Assembly: GCA_002403455.1 (NCBI GenBank)
Contig: DHHV01000065.1
Span: forward strand, 570 to 25,067
Direction: 5' to 3'
Source of the DNA: Hyphomonadaceae bacterium UBA4763
GTDB lineage: Bacteria; Pseudomonadota; Alphaproteobacteria; Caulobacterales; Aquidulcibacteraceae
Length of the DNA: 24,498 nucleotides
The position numbers were made by a program, and so were the translations under genes. This document shows positions 1-8,211 of the stretch, piece by piece (positions within the stretch are counted from its first letter, which is position 1; every line of letters starts with the position of its first letter). Under the pieces are notes generated by a model that was not told where the DNA came from, ran no database searches, and worked only from the letters and a program-made list of their open reading frames with translations.

Positions 1-725
1 GGGGGGGTGGCGGGACTGCGCGAGCGGCCGCCATAAACGCGCTTGGGGTTCTCGCCGCAGGCCATTTTCAGCGTATAGGGCGCGCCTGGGAATTTCATGT
101 CCTGGACCGTGCCTGCGCTGACATTTTTCAGCGTGACGCCGCGGCCGCCGAACAAATTCGCCGAGCCCGGGAGGACATGCAAGGTGGTGACGCCGCCGGC
201 CCGCGCCCGGTTAAAGCCGGGGTCCTGCGGCCAAACCGAATGCTCGGCCCAGACTTCGGCGGTGTTGGGCTCGGTCGCCTCATTGCCGTCGGAATGGGCG
301 TTGACGCCGGGCGAGGGATAATCGCCCAAATGCGAATGGATGTCGATAATGCCGGGCGTCACCCAGCGCCCGCCAGCGTCGAGCACGGTAACCCCGGCCG
401 GAGCGGTAAGATCGGCGCCAATCGCCTCGACTTTGCCGCCGCGCAACAGGAGCGCGCCGCGCTCGATCTTGCCGCCGACGCCGTCGAGGATCGTTGCGTT
501 GGTGATGAAGAGATCGGCGCCTTGGCCAGCTTTATAGGTCGAAGGATATGGGTCGAGTTGGACGACGACCTTTTCCCCTGGAGCTTTCTCCGGCGGTTTT
601 TCGGCAGCGGCGGGCGCGGGCGCCTCCTCCTTGCCGCGTCGGCGCGATTGGGCGTCGGCCTCGGCAATAAAACTGAACGCCAGAGCGCTGGCGCATAGGG
701 TCGCTTGAAGCGGACGCAAGGTCAT
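1..725 (-). CDS. Secreted amidohydrolase, imidazolonepropionase-like (partial, 5' part only)
   Basis: This gene reads leftward off the window edge; about 241 codons are visible with no stop. The N-terminus has a hydrophobic signal-like stretch (about residues 5-26, ending ADAQ), then a Pro/Ala/Lys-rich linker, then the start of an amidohydrolase fold: a small beta domain (residues 71-120) and the metal-binding HxH motif (H130, H132 in DIHSHLG) on the first strand of the TIM barrel. GENPKRVYG near the cut end is typical of exported imidazolonepropionase-like amidohydrolases. The family hydrolyses cyclic amides or peptides; the substrate cannot be inferred here. The ATG at 725 follows GGGGAG at good distance. 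It lies 130 bp downstream of the phytase-like gene on the same strand, so co-transcription is possible. The remaining metal ligands lie outside the window. Confidence 0.85.
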   Translation of the reverse strand, partial: MTLRPLQATLCASALAFSFIAEADAQSRRRGKEEAPAPAAAEKPPEKAPGEKVVVQLDPYPSTYKAGQGADLFITNATILDGVGGKIERGALLLRGGKVEAIGADLTAPAGVTVLDAGGRWVTPGIIDIHSHLGDYPSPGVNAHSDGNEATEPNTAEVWAEHSVWPQDPGFNRARAGGVTTLHVLPGSANLFGGRGVTLKNVSAGTVQDMKFPGAPYTLKMACGENPKRVYGGRSRSPATP

Positions 726-855
726 GATCTCTCCCCGCTGTCGGGCGCCGTTGCGGAAAAGCAGGCGGCGCAGCAGCCGAATTCGGCTAAAGGGGTGTTG
801 TCGACAAGGCGCGGCGGCTTGGCGATGCGGCGTATTGGCGCGGCTGTGCGGTGGT

Positions 856-1863
856 TTAACGGCGGGTCCAGACAAAAGCGCAAAGGAGCGTGCGCTGGCT
901 GGCGCTGAAATTATCGTCGCTGGTGATCAGGATCAGCGTTTCTTCCGCCGTTTCGATGGCGGCGATGGCTTCAAAGTTATCGACCGGGAATGGCGGGTTG
1001 AGGAGCGCGAGGCGCTCGCCCCAGAAATCGCCCGGCGGCCAAAAGCGCAGCTCGGCGCGCGCGCCAAGCCCTGGAGCGAAGAACCGATAAAGCGCGACGA
1101 AACCGCCATCGTTGAGCTCATCGAGCCCGGTCAACGCATAGCCGAAAGAGCGGCGAAGCGCGGTCGCTTGCTCCAATTTCGGCGGGGTCTTCGGCGCGGG
1201 GCTCATCGGGGCGGGCAGGCGCCACAGGCTCGGGGCGGCCCCGCGCTCTTGCCCGGCCAGCAAGCCGCCATCGGGGGCGGTGGCCAGCGCCTCAAGGCCG
1301 CCATTGTCCTCGATCGCGGCGGTTTGGTCGAGCTCGGCGATCACCATTCCAGCGGCGCGCAAAGGGTCAGGTCCGGCATAAAGGCGGAGGAGATGGCGCT
1401 GCTCGAAGCTGACCGCATAAGATCCATCGCCCAGGCGCGCGAGTCCTTCCGAATCAGTCAGCCGCCGGCTTTGCAGGGCCACGCCACGCTCATCGCGCAA
1501 GGCGGCGATTTCAGCGTCCGCCACTCCCGCCAAGAAGCCGTCGGCGCCCCAGAGGAGACGAAACCGCAGCCAATGAGCGCGATCGGTGATCGCAATGACG
1601 CGCTCTTTGCCCTCCACGGCGAGCCCGGAAACGCCGCCGAACCGATCATCGCCGGCGCGCATTTGCAAACAGCCGCGAAAGGCGAGCGGGGCAAGGAATT
1701 GCGCGGCGATTCCAGCCTCGCGGATGAGCGTCGTCTCAATCGCGATCTGTTCGGGATCGGGGGCGGGCTTGCGCCGCGGCGTCGGGGCCGAGGCGGCAAG
1801 GCTCAAAAACACCAAGGCCCATAGACCAAGACGCGTAGCAAGGTTCAGGCGCGGCATGATCAC
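856..1863 (-). CDS. Esterase-like activity of phytase family protein
   Basis: The product (about 333-335 residues) has an N-terminal hydrophobic export signal (LGLWALVFLSLAASA) and then repeated beta-propeller-like blades. Recognisable blocks are RFGGVSGLAVEG, DSEGLARLGDGSYAVSFEQR, NGGLEALATAPDGG, DNFEAIAAIE and the C-terminal SDDNFSASQRTLLCAF. These match the secreted phytase-like family (Pfam PF13449), whose true substrate is generally unknown. Two starts are possible: GTG at 1863, overlapping the cobT stop as GTGA, or ATG at 1857, two codons inside. Either way the gene is translationally coupled to cobT. The partnership with cobT is genomic, and no chemical link to cobalamin is evident. 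Family assignment is confident; function is not. Confidence 0.85.
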   Translation of the reverse strand: MIMPRLNLATRLGLWALVFLSLAASAPTPRRKPAPDPEQIAIETTLIREAGIAAQFLAPLAFRGCLQMRAGDDRFGGVSGLAVEGKERVIAITDRAHWLRFRLLWGADGFLAGVADAEIAALRDERGVALQSRRLTDSEGLARLGDGSYAVSFEQRHLLRLYAGPDPLRAAGMVIAELDQTAAIEDNGGLEALATAPDGGLLAGQERGAAPSLWRLPAPMSPAPKTPPKLEQATALRRSFGYALTGLDELNDGGFVALYRFFAPGLGARAELRFWPPGDFWGERLALLNPPFPVDNFEAIAAIETAEETLILITSDDNFSASQRTLLCAFVWTRR

Positions 1864-3737
1864 CGCCCCGAGCGGCGCGGGGCCGCCTTTCCTGCGGGGT
1901 CTTCGAATAATTCCGCCAATTGCTGGGTCATGGCGCCGCCCAATTGCTCAGCGTCGATGATGGTGACGGCGCGGCGGTAATAACGAGTGACGTCATGGCC
2001 AATGCCGATGGCGATCAATTCGACGTCCGGCGCGGCTTCGAGCTGGGCGATGACGCTGCGCAAATGCCAGTCGAGATAGGAGCCGGAATTGGCGCTTTGG
2101 GTCGAATCATCGACGGGCGCGCCGTCCGAAATGACCATCAAAATGCGCCGCTGCTCGGGCCGGCCGCGCAAGCGGTTATAGGCCCATTCCAGCGCCTCGC
2201 CGTCGATATTTTCTTTCAGCAGCCCCTCGCGCATCATCAGGCCGAGATTACGCTTGGCGCGCCGCCAGGGCGCATCGGCCGCTTTGTAAATGATGTGGCG
2301 CAGATCGTTGAGCCGGCCGGGCTTGGCCGGCTTGCCGGCTTTGACCCAGGCGTCTTTTGAATTGCCGCCCTTCCAGGCGCGGGTGGTGAAGCCCAAAATC
2401 TCGACCTTGACGCCGCAGCGCTCCAGCGTGCGGGCGAGGATATCGGCGCAAATTGCCGCGATCATGATCGGTCGCCCACGCATCGAACCGGAATTGTCGA
2501 GCAGCAGGGTGACCAGCGTGTCGCGAAACGGGGCGTCGATCTCTTGCTTGAACGAGAGCGGCTGCATCGGATCGATGACGATACGGGCAAGGCGGGCGGT
2601 GTCGAGCACGCCCTCCTCCAAGTCGAATTGCCAGGACCGGTTCTGCTTGGCGAGCAATTTGCGCTGCAGCCGATTGGCGAGACGCCCGACCGCGCCCTGC
2701 AGGCTCTTCAATTGCTGGTCGAGATAATTGCGCAGCCGCGCCAGTTCTTCCGGCTCGCAGAGCGATTCGGCCCCGATTTCTTCGTCAAACTGCGTGGTGT
2801 AAGCCCGATAGCGATTGGGATCGTCGGCCGATGGTTTGGGCGGGGCCGAGCGGATCGGCGTCGTGCCCTCGCCATCATCGGGGGCGTCGTCGGGGCTGGA
2901 AGGATCGATCTCGGCGTCGATCTCGACATTGGCCGGATCGGTGTCCGGGGCGGGGAGCGGCCGCTCATCGATCTCGCCGGTGCTTTGGCCTTGCGTGTCG
3001 CCGTCATCGGCCTGGTCGCTGTCGGGGGCGTCCTCGGTTTGCGGTTGCGGCGTATCCGTCGCCTCGGACTCCTCGTCGGGGGCTTCGTCCGGCTCTTCGC
3101 CGATCTCCGCGCTGGGATCGAGATGGCGGATCAAATCGCGCGCCAAACGGGCATAGAGGCGTTGGTCGTCACGGGCTTGGGTCAGGGCGTCGAGCAGAGG
3201 GCCGGCTTTGCCTTCGACTTCCTCGCGCCAGATATCGGCGATGCGCGCCGCAATCGGCGGGAGTTTGCGACCGCTGACCCGCTCGCGCAGCAAAAAGCGG
3301 ACGGCGTCGGCGAGCGGGGCGCTGGTGCGATCCTCCATGCGGGCAAAGCCCTGGCGCTCGCAGGCCTCCACTAACGCTGCGTCGAGATTGGCGGCGACGC
3401 CGGCGAGCGCGCGCGCGCCAAGCCCCTCAATGCGCGCCTGTTCGGCCGCCTCGAACATGGTCCGGCCGGCGGCGCTGGTCGGGGTCAGCGATTGATGGGC
3501 GCGCGGATTGTGAAAAGCGATGCGCAAGGCGAGGCCGTCGGCCGCGCCGCGCAGCCTGGCGGCGTCGCGCTCGCTGAAATTGCGCGGCGGGGCCGGCAAA
3601 ACGGCTTTTCCGCCGACAAGGCTCGGGCCGTCGGGCGAATAGGCAAATTCGAGCTCGGGATCGCCGGCCAAGCTGCGGGTGGTGGTTTCAACCGCCCGTT
3701 TGAACGCTTCGGCCGGGGTTTCTTGTGTCTTCGCCAT
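1860..3737 (-). CDS. cobT: Cobaltochelatase subunit CobT
   Basis: CobT is a subunit of the ATP-dependent aerobic cobaltochelatase (CobN-CobS-CobT), which inserts cobalt into hydrogenobyrinate a,c-diamide in the cytoplasm during vitamin B12 synthesis. The 625-residue product has the family layout: a helical N-terminal domain (about 1-210), a very acidic Asp/Glu/Pro linker (about 211-300), and a C-terminal von Willebrand A domain with the MIDAS motif DNSGSM at 414-419 and a later ISDGAP segment. Length is normal for CobT. The start is the ATG at 3737; no strong ribosome binding site precedes it. No cobS lies next to it: the upstream neighbour is a toxin-antitoxin pair on the same strand 60 bp away. 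The phytase-like gene overlaps its 3' end by 4 bp. Confidence 0.95.
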   Translation of the reverse strand: MAKTQETPAEAFKRAVETTTRSLAGDPELEFAYSPDGPSLVGGKAVLPAPPRNFSERDAARLRGAADGLALRIAFHNPRAHQSLTPTSAAGRTMFEAAEQARIEGLGARALAGVAANLDAALVEACERQGFARMEDRTSAPLADAVRFLLRERVSGRKLPPIAARIADIWREEVEGKAGPLLDALTQARDDQRLYARLARDLIRHLDPSAEIGEEPDEAPDEESEATDTPQPQTEDAPDSDQADDGDTQGQSTGEIDERPLPAPDTDPANVEIDAEIDPSSPDDAPDDGEGTTPIRSAPPKPSADDPNRYRAYTTQFDEEIGAESLCEPEELARLRNYLDQQLKSLQGAVGRLANRLQRKLLAKQNRSWQFDLEEGVLDTARLARIVIDPMQPLSFKQEIDAPFRDTLVTLLLDNSGSMRGRPIMIAAICADILARTLERCGVKVEILGFTTRAWKGGNSKDAWVKAGKPAKPGRLNDLRHIIYKAADAPWRRAKRNLGLMMREGLLKENIDGEALEWAYNRLRGRPEQRRILMVISDGAPVDDSTQSANSGSYLDWHLRSVIAQLEAAPDVELIAIGIGHDVTRYYRRAVTIIDAEQLGGAMTQQLAELFEDPAGKAAPRRSGR

Positions 3738-3797
3738 CGTTGAGGGGCTTAGCCTGGGTACGGCGTCGGCGCCAAGCCGGGATGGGGACGACGGAGG

Positions 3798-4199
3798 TCA
3801 GGCGGTTCTAACCTCGTTGAGCAGATCGGGGTGGCGATCCAGCAATTTCAACAGCTTGACCAAGGCCAGCGGCGGCTTGGTCTTGCCGTTCTCATAGCGC
3901 GAAAACGCGTTGACGCCGCCGCCAAAGATTTCGCCCGCCTCGCGCTGGCCAAGATCGAGCTTTTTGCGCACTTGGACGATAAAAGCAGGATCAACAATCG
4001 CCGCGTTTACTTGCTTGTTAAACGCCTGCATCTCGCGCATGACGCGCTCGGTCTCGGCCATATCTGTGATCGACTCATCGCATGCCGGGCAAAAATCCGC
4101 CGTCACCGACGGGATCAGTGTCGTTTCGCCCTTATAGGTATAGGTCAGGTCGCGGGTGTCGTGGATGAGCTCCGCTGCGCCGCATACCGGACATTTCAT
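3798..4199 (-). CDS. mqsA: Type II antitoxin MqsA
   Basis: MqsA neutralises the MqsR mRNA interferase and represses its own operon. The 133-residue protein aligns along its whole length with E. coli MqsA. The N-terminal zinc site is C3, C6, C37 and C40, and the C-terminal Xre-type helix-turn-helix carries IFGGGVNAFSRYENG with N97 and R101, the two DNA-contacting residues of the E. coli protein, at identical numbers. The ATG at 4199 follows AAGGAG by 8 bases; that ribosome binding site is embedded in the last codons of mqsR, and the two genes are 2 bp apart. Order toxin then antitoxin matches E. coli. The next gene on the strand is cobT. Confidence 0.97.
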   Translation of the reverse strand: MKCPVCGAAELIHDTRDLTYTYKGETTLIPSVTADFCPACDESITDMAETERVMREMQAFNKQVNAAIVDPAFIVQVRKKLDLGQREAGEIFGGGVNAFSRYENGKTKPPLALVKLLKLLDRHPDLLNEVRTA

Positions 4200-4201
4200 G
4201 G

Positions 4202-4498
4202 TCAGAGCTCCTTAAAAGAAACGATCAGCACGTCATCGATGCCGGTCAGTTTCACATACAGGTCGCCGGCTGGCGTGTTCGGGCGGTAGACGTCCTGCCA
4301 AATGGTGTGAACGGCATGGGTGGTCATGCTCTTGAAAAAATCCGCTGGCGTCAGCGCCATTACCACATCCAGCATGTCGAATAGTTCGAAACCTAAGGCG
4401 GCGGCCCCAAGCCGCGCTGCATGCGTTGCGCGGACTTTTCCCACTGTAACCAAGGCCTTAACGAGGCGCAGCGGGCAATGTGGCGTCAACTTCTCCAC
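4202..4498 (-). CDS. mqsR: Type II toxin MqsR (mRNA interferase)
   Basis: MqsR is a RelE-fold ribonuclease that cleaves mRNA at GCN (mainly GCU/GCA) sites and stops translation. I place the start at GTG 4498, giving MEKLTPH and a 98-residue protein, the same length as E. coli MqsR. With this start the key residues fall at K56, Q68, Y81 and K96, exactly the E. coli numbers, and the core SMTTHAVHTIWQDVYRP is nearly unchanged. An upstream in-frame TTG at 4504 would add two residues. The toxin looks intact, so the adjacent mqsA should be needed. There is no convincing ribosome binding site at the right distance; the promoter suggests a leaderless or near-leaderless transcript. Confidence 0.96.
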   Translation of the reverse strand: MEKLTPHCPLRLVKALVTVGKVRATHAARLGAAALGFELFDMLDVVMALTPADFFKSMTTHAVHTIWQDVYRPNTPAGDLYVKLTGIDDVLIVSFKEL

Positions 4499-4504
4499 CG
4501 ACAA

Positions 4505-4533
4505 TTTCTAACCTAGTTGGTGCGAGTTGGCAA
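4505..4533 (-). promoter_or_regulatory. Predicted mqsRA promoter with overlapping MqsA-type operator
   Basis: On the minus strand, TTGCCA (4533-4528, 5 of 6 matches to the -35 consensus) is followed by a 17-base spacer and TAGAAA (4510-4505, 4 of 6 matches). The predicted transcription start is about 4498, at the GTG start codon. In the spacer and touching the -10, the plus strand reads AACCT-AGT-TGGTG (4510-4522). This resembles the E. coli MqsA operator AACCT-N3-AGGTT with a full left half and a weaker right half. MqsA binding here would block RNA polymerase, as expected for autorepression. This is pattern-based. Confidence 0.55.
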
Positions 4534-4669
4534 GTTCGTTATCGCGAGTTTTTGGTGTATCGGGCATTGAGGATGCTTGACGCCACCCGTGGAGACAGCA
4601 GGCTTGCCATCGCCGACGGCGCAAGGGACAAGGTTAGGCGATATTCGCTCCGCTAAAGGAAGCTCTGTC

Positions 4670-6184
4670 ATGGCCGATGATATTGCCGCGCTGAGCGCGC
4701 CCATTTTGTGCCGCCACCGCGTTGAGCGCACCCCGATCGCGATCATCGGCGCCGGCTTTTCCGGGCTCGGCATGGCGGCGAAGCTAAAAGCGGCGGGGCG
4801 CAGCGATTTTATCCTGCTGGAAAAAGCCGCCGAAGTCGGCGGCACCTGGCGCGAAAACACCTATCCCGGTTGCGCTTGCGATGTGCCCTCGCATCTTTAT
4901 TCATTTTCTTTCGCCACCAATCCCAATTGGTCGCGCATGTATCCGACGCAAGACGAAATCTGGCGATATCTGATCGACTTCACCGATCAGCAGGATTTGC
5001 GCGCGGCCTGCCGGTTCGGCTTCCAAGCAACAAATCTCGACTGGGTCGAGGACGCCGATTTGTGGCGGATAACCAGCGCGGACGGGCGGGTGGTGGAAGC
5101 CAATGTCGTCGTGTCTGGGATGGGCGGCTTGCACATCCCCAACCGACCCAATCTGCCCGGCTTATCCGATTTTCGCGGCCAGATGTTTCACTCGGCCGAA
5201 TGGGATCATGGCGTTAAGTTGTCCGGCGCGCGGGTGGCGGTGATCGGCTCGGGGGCGAGCGCGGTGCAATTCGTGCCGCAAATCGCGCCGCAGGTTGCTC
5301 AGCTCGACCTTTATCAACGCACGCCCAATTGGATCCTTCCCAAAGGCGATCGGCGCATGAGCGGGTTTGAGCAAGCCTTGTTCCGCGCTTTGCCGCCCGT
5401 TCAAGGGTTCTATCGGGCGTTGATCTATTGGCTGAACGAGGTCCGCGCGATCGCGTTTCAACGCCCCGATATCATTCGCCAGTCCGAACGGCAGGCGCTG
5501 GCGCATCTGCACGCGCAGATCGCGGACCCGGCGCTGCGCGCAAAGCTCACGCCATCCTACACAATCGGCTGCAAGCGCGTGCTGATCTCAAATGATTTTT
5601 ACCCGGCGCTGATGCGGCCCAACGTAAAACTGATCACCGATCCGATCGCCGCGATTACGTCCAACGGGGTTGTTGATTCCAGTGGCGTTGAGCGGGCGGC
5701 CGATGTGCTTATCTTGGCGACTGGCTTTAAGCCGATGGATCTGATCACCGGCGTTGCGGTGACCGGGCGCGATGGCCGTAAGCTAAACGAGGAATGGGCT
5801 GAACTGCCGGAAGCCTTTTTGGGCTCCTGCGCGGCGGGCTATCCCAATCTCTATTTCCTGATGGGCCCCAATACCGGGCTCGGCCATAATTCAATGATCT
5901 ATATGATCGAAAGCCAAATCGCTTTTGTGCTGGACGCGCTCGCCGTGATGGATCGCGAAGGGCTGGCGAGCCTTGAGGTCCGGCCCGACGCGCAACGCGA
6001 TTTTAATGCGGAATTGGTCGAAAAACTGAAAACCACCGTTTGGGCGTCGGGCTGCAAATCCTGGTATTTATCGGCCGATGGACGCAACCCGACCATCTGG
6101 CCGGGCTTTACCTTTGATTATCGCAAGCGCACGCGGCGCATTCCGCGCGAGGCCTTCGTGACCCGCCGCGCCGGGATTGGGTAG
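4670..6184 (+). CDS. Flavin-containing (Baeyer-Villiger-type) monooxygenase
   Basis: The 504-residue protein is a class B flavoprotein monooxygenase using FAD and NADPH. Visible motifs in order: FAD Rossmann GAGFSG (27-32); GGTW followed by YPGCACDVPSHLYS (about 57-78), typical of Baeyer-Villiger enzymes; the family fingerprint F-x-G-x3-H-x3-W-D at 168-179 (F168, G170, H174, W178, D179); the NADPH Rossmann GSGASA (193-198); and ATGFKP towards the C-terminus. Such enzymes oxygenate ketones or aldehydes to esters or lactones; the substrate is unknown. I chose ATG 4670 because AAAGGA lies 9 bases upstream; the frame stays open to a TTG at 4577, but that extension looks non-coding. It is divergent from mqsRA and probably a single-gene unit. 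Confidence 0.92.
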   Translation: MADDIAALSAPILCRHRVERTPIAIIGAGFSGLGMAAKLKAAGRSDFILLEKAAEVGGTWRENTYPGCACDVPSHLYSFSFATNPNWSRMYPTQDEIWRYLIDFTDQQDLRAACRFGFQATNLDWVEDADLWRITSADGRVVEANVVVSGMGGLHIPNRPNLPGLSDFRGQMFHSAEWDHGVKLSGARVAVIGSGASAVQFVPQIAPQVAQLDLYQRTPNWILPKGDRRMSGFEQALFRALPPVQGFYRALIYWLNEVRAIAFQRPDIIRQSERQALAHLHAQIADPALRAKLTPSYTIGCKRVLISNDFYPALMRPNVKLITDPIAAITSNGVVDSSGVERAADVLILATGFKPMDLITGVAVTGRDGRKLNEEWAELPEAFLGSCAAGYPNLYFLMGPNTGLGHNSMIYMIESQIAFVLDALAVMDREGLASLEVRPDAQRDFNAELVEKLKTTVWASGCKSWYLSADGRNPTIWPGFTFDYRKRTRRIPREAFVTRRAGIG

Positions 6185-6295
6185 CCGCTCTAATAAAGCC
6201 AAACGGTCAACAATAACTTTGCCGATAGACAAGCACATGTGAGTGTGAACAGGTCGTGTTGGCGTAATTTGGCGCTTCTGGGGGGTCTTTATTTC

Positions 6296-7057
6296 ATGTC
6301 AGTCGATGTCGCGGCGTCTCAACCGCGAAAACGTACCTTTGCGCAAATGCGGCGCGATTTTATCGTTACCAATGGCGGCAAAATGCGCGGCTTTTTCGAT
6401 CGATTGATCGCGCCGTGGTCGACCATTCCCAATACGCCGATCCTGGATCTCGCCATGTTTCCCGGCGCCGAAGAACTGGAAGCCAATTGGGAAATCGTTC
6501 GCGACGAATTCTTGGCGCTGCAACAATCTGAGCGCGCGCTGCCGCCTTTGGCCGATATTTCGCCCGACCATGCCAGCATCGCCGAAAAGACCAAATGGCG
6601 GGCATTTTTCTTCTATGGCTACCGCATGCGGGTGGATAAAAATTGCGCCAAATGCCCGAAAACGGCAGCGCTGCTCGACCGCTTTCCGGGCCTGGAAACC
6701 GCGATGTTTTCGGTGATGTCCGACGGGACCTATGTGCCGCATCATCGCGGCGTTACCAAAGCAACGCTCAAATTTCACTTGCCCTTGATCCTGCCGCGGG
6801 ACATGACGCAATGCTTTATTGAGATCGACGGTCAGAATTACCGCTGGTCGCAAGGCAAAATGCTTATTTTTGACGATTGCTATCGCCACGCCGTTACGAA
6901 CAAATCAGGCGATGAGCGGGCGATCTTGTTGCTGGAAGTGCGCCGTCCTTTGCGTTGGCCGGGAACGTGGTTTGCCGATTTCTTCATGTGGTGCGTGACC
7001 GCCAGCCCGTTCGTGCAAGACGCCCGCCGCAATATTCACACCTGGAAGGTAGATTAA
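6296..7057 (+). CDS. Aspartyl/asparaginyl beta-hydroxylase-like dioxygenase
   Basis: This 253-residue protein belongs to the Fe(II)/2-oxoglutarate-dependent aspartyl/asparaginyl hydroxylase family (PF05118), which includes LpxO-type lipid A hydroxylases. The core reads VPHHRGVTKATLKFHLPL and, about 30 residues on, WSQGKMLIFDDCYRHAV. By analogy with AspH, H150 and H198 bind iron; this family lacks the usual third acidic ligand and has Gly in its place (HRG). R208 in ERAILLLEV would hold 2-oxoglutarate. I prefer ATG 6296, with a G-rich stretch about 11 bases upstream; a GTG at 6239 would add 19 mostly hydrophobic residues and cannot be excluded. It converges on the ATP-grasp gene. The substrate (lipid A, protein or small molecule) is not decidable here. 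Confidence 0.85.
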   Translation: MSVDVAASQPRKRTFAQMRRDFIVTNGGKMRGFFDRLIAPWSTIPNTPILDLAMFPGAEELEANWEIVRDEFLALQQSERALPPLADISPDHASIAEKTKWRAFFFYGYRMRVDKNCAKCPKTAALLDRFPGLETAMFSVMSDGTYVPHHRGVTKATLKFHLPLILPRDMTQCFIEIDGQNYRWSQGKMLIFDDCYRHAVTNKSGDERAILLLEVRRPLRWPGTWFADFFMWCVTASPFVQDARRNIHTWKVD

Positions 7058-7097
7058 GCGCCCCGCGGCTTTGACCGGAAAGCGGGCGGCGCGCCGA

Positions 7098-8033
7098 TCA
7101 GGCGGCTGAACGCAACCGTGCCGCGGTAATCGGCGCATCGGGATTGTTGAAAAGATCCGCGATCATCTCGTCGGCGGCGTCGGGCTTGAATGGCACCGCG
7201 CAGCTGCCGATGAAATGCGACATCTCGCCGACATGGATCCGATCAGGCAACACATAGAGATCAACGCTGAGGAACGGAAACGGCGCGCTGAGTTTGGCGG
7301 CGATTTCGGTGATCTCGGCGATGCGATCGCGATAGGCGCAAGGGACCTCGACAACTGGATAAAGCCGCGACAACGGCAATTGCTCGCCGTCAAGATCGTA
7401 AAATACGCGGCGATGGCCGCCCTGCCGATCCATGTCGACTTGGAAAAATTTCGGCCGGCCATGAAAGCAAAACACTTTCACATCGCTCGGCGGTTTGCCG
7501 TCGACCGTTAAAAACGGCTCGACGATGATCATGCCGGCCAGCGGTTTGTAATTCGGCTCGCGGCTCATGTAGAAATAATTCAAAAACAGCCAGCGGCGCA
7601 TGCGTTTGCGCTCAATCAAGGTTGGCTGGCGGTCTTTAAGGAAGATCACCTCGCCGCTATGATGGGTTGGTTTGACGACGCAGGGTGTTGGAAAGACAAA
7701 ATCCGCCAATTCTTTTTCGGTCTTCAACAAAGCCAAGGTAGGGACGGCGTAAGCTTCGCCGATCGCCGCCGAAATATGAGATTTGACACTGTATTTGCAG
7801 GTTGTCGCCGCGCGCAACGGGTCGCGCCCCGACGGACCCAATTTATCGCGCATCAGATATTCAGAAAAACGCCGCGGCGCTTTGACATTGGCGAAAGCTT
7901 TACTGTCAACGCGATAGGTAATCTGCGAGATCGCCCAATTGACGGTCGGGTGGTCTGGAAATAGCCGCGTAAACGGCATTTCGACGGCGCGAAACAGACG
8001 AAACCACCAGGCATTTCGGTCCTTGAACCGCAT
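7098..8033 (-). CDS. TupA-like ATP-grasp family protein
   Basis: The 311-residue product matches the TupA-like ATP-grasp family (PF14305), often found in polysaccharide or teichuronopeptide loci and thought to ligate amino acids or similar groups to glycans. Visible blocks: RDPLRAATTCKYSVKSHI, AVPTLALLKTEKEL, the ATP-binding CVVKPTHHSGEVIFLKD, WLFLNYFYMSREPNYKPL, IIVEPFL, DVKVFCFHGRPKFFQVD and the C-terminal FLSVDLYVLPDRIHVGEMS, which supplies the metal-binding acidic residues. I chose ATG 8033, preceded by GAAGGA at 6 bases; a GTG six codons upstream (8051) lacks such a site. It converges with the dioxygenase gene (40 bp gap) and is divergent from the Bax-inhibitor gene. The real substrate is unknown. 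Confidence 0.87.
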   Translation of the reverse strand: MRFKDRNAWWFRLFRAVEMPFTRLFPDHPTVNWAISQITYRVDSKAFANVKAPRRFSEYLMRDKLGPSGRDPLRAATTCKYSVKSHISAAIGEAYAVPTLALLKTEKELADFVFPTPCVVKPTHHSGEVIFLKDRQPTLIERKRMRRWLFLNYFYMSREPNYKPLAGMIIVEPFLTVDGKPPSDVKVFCFHGRPKFFQVDMDRQGGHRRVFYDLDGEQLPLSRLYPVVEVPCAYRDRIAEITEIAAKLSAPFPFLSVDLYVLPDRIHVGEMSHFIGSCAVPFKPDAADEMIADLFNNPDAPITAARLRSAA

Positions 8034-8211
8034 TCGACGTCCTTCAAACACATTCGGTTATCGACTTTATTGTCAAAGCCGCGCGCCGGCGCAAGTCCGA
8101 AACGCGAACGGCGGTAGCGCCATCCTCTTGCGTTAAGCCGGCGCGCACATCATATTCAATGCAAACCTGAAGCGTCTTTAGGCACGCTTTCGGCAGTCAA
8201 TGAGGATTGCA

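Noticed and set aside
775..788. 14-bp palindrome AGCCGAATTCGGCT between the phytase-like and amidohydrolase genes
   Set aside because: It has no loop or T-tract and no known operator match; a chance palindrome is likely.
724..1824. Long plus-strand open frame of 366 codons opposite the phytase-like gene
   Set aside because: It is the mirror of a GC-rich coding region; its translation is Arg/Ala/Gly-rich with no family features, while the minus frame has clear domain motifs.
2544..3374. Plus-strand open frame opposite cobT
   Set aside because: Shadow of the acidic linker and N-terminal domain of cobT; no credible domains.
7059..7088. GC-rich inverted repeat between the convergent dioxygenase and ATP-grasp genes
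   Set aside because: The stem is short with a bulge and no T-tract on either strand; too weak to call a terminator.
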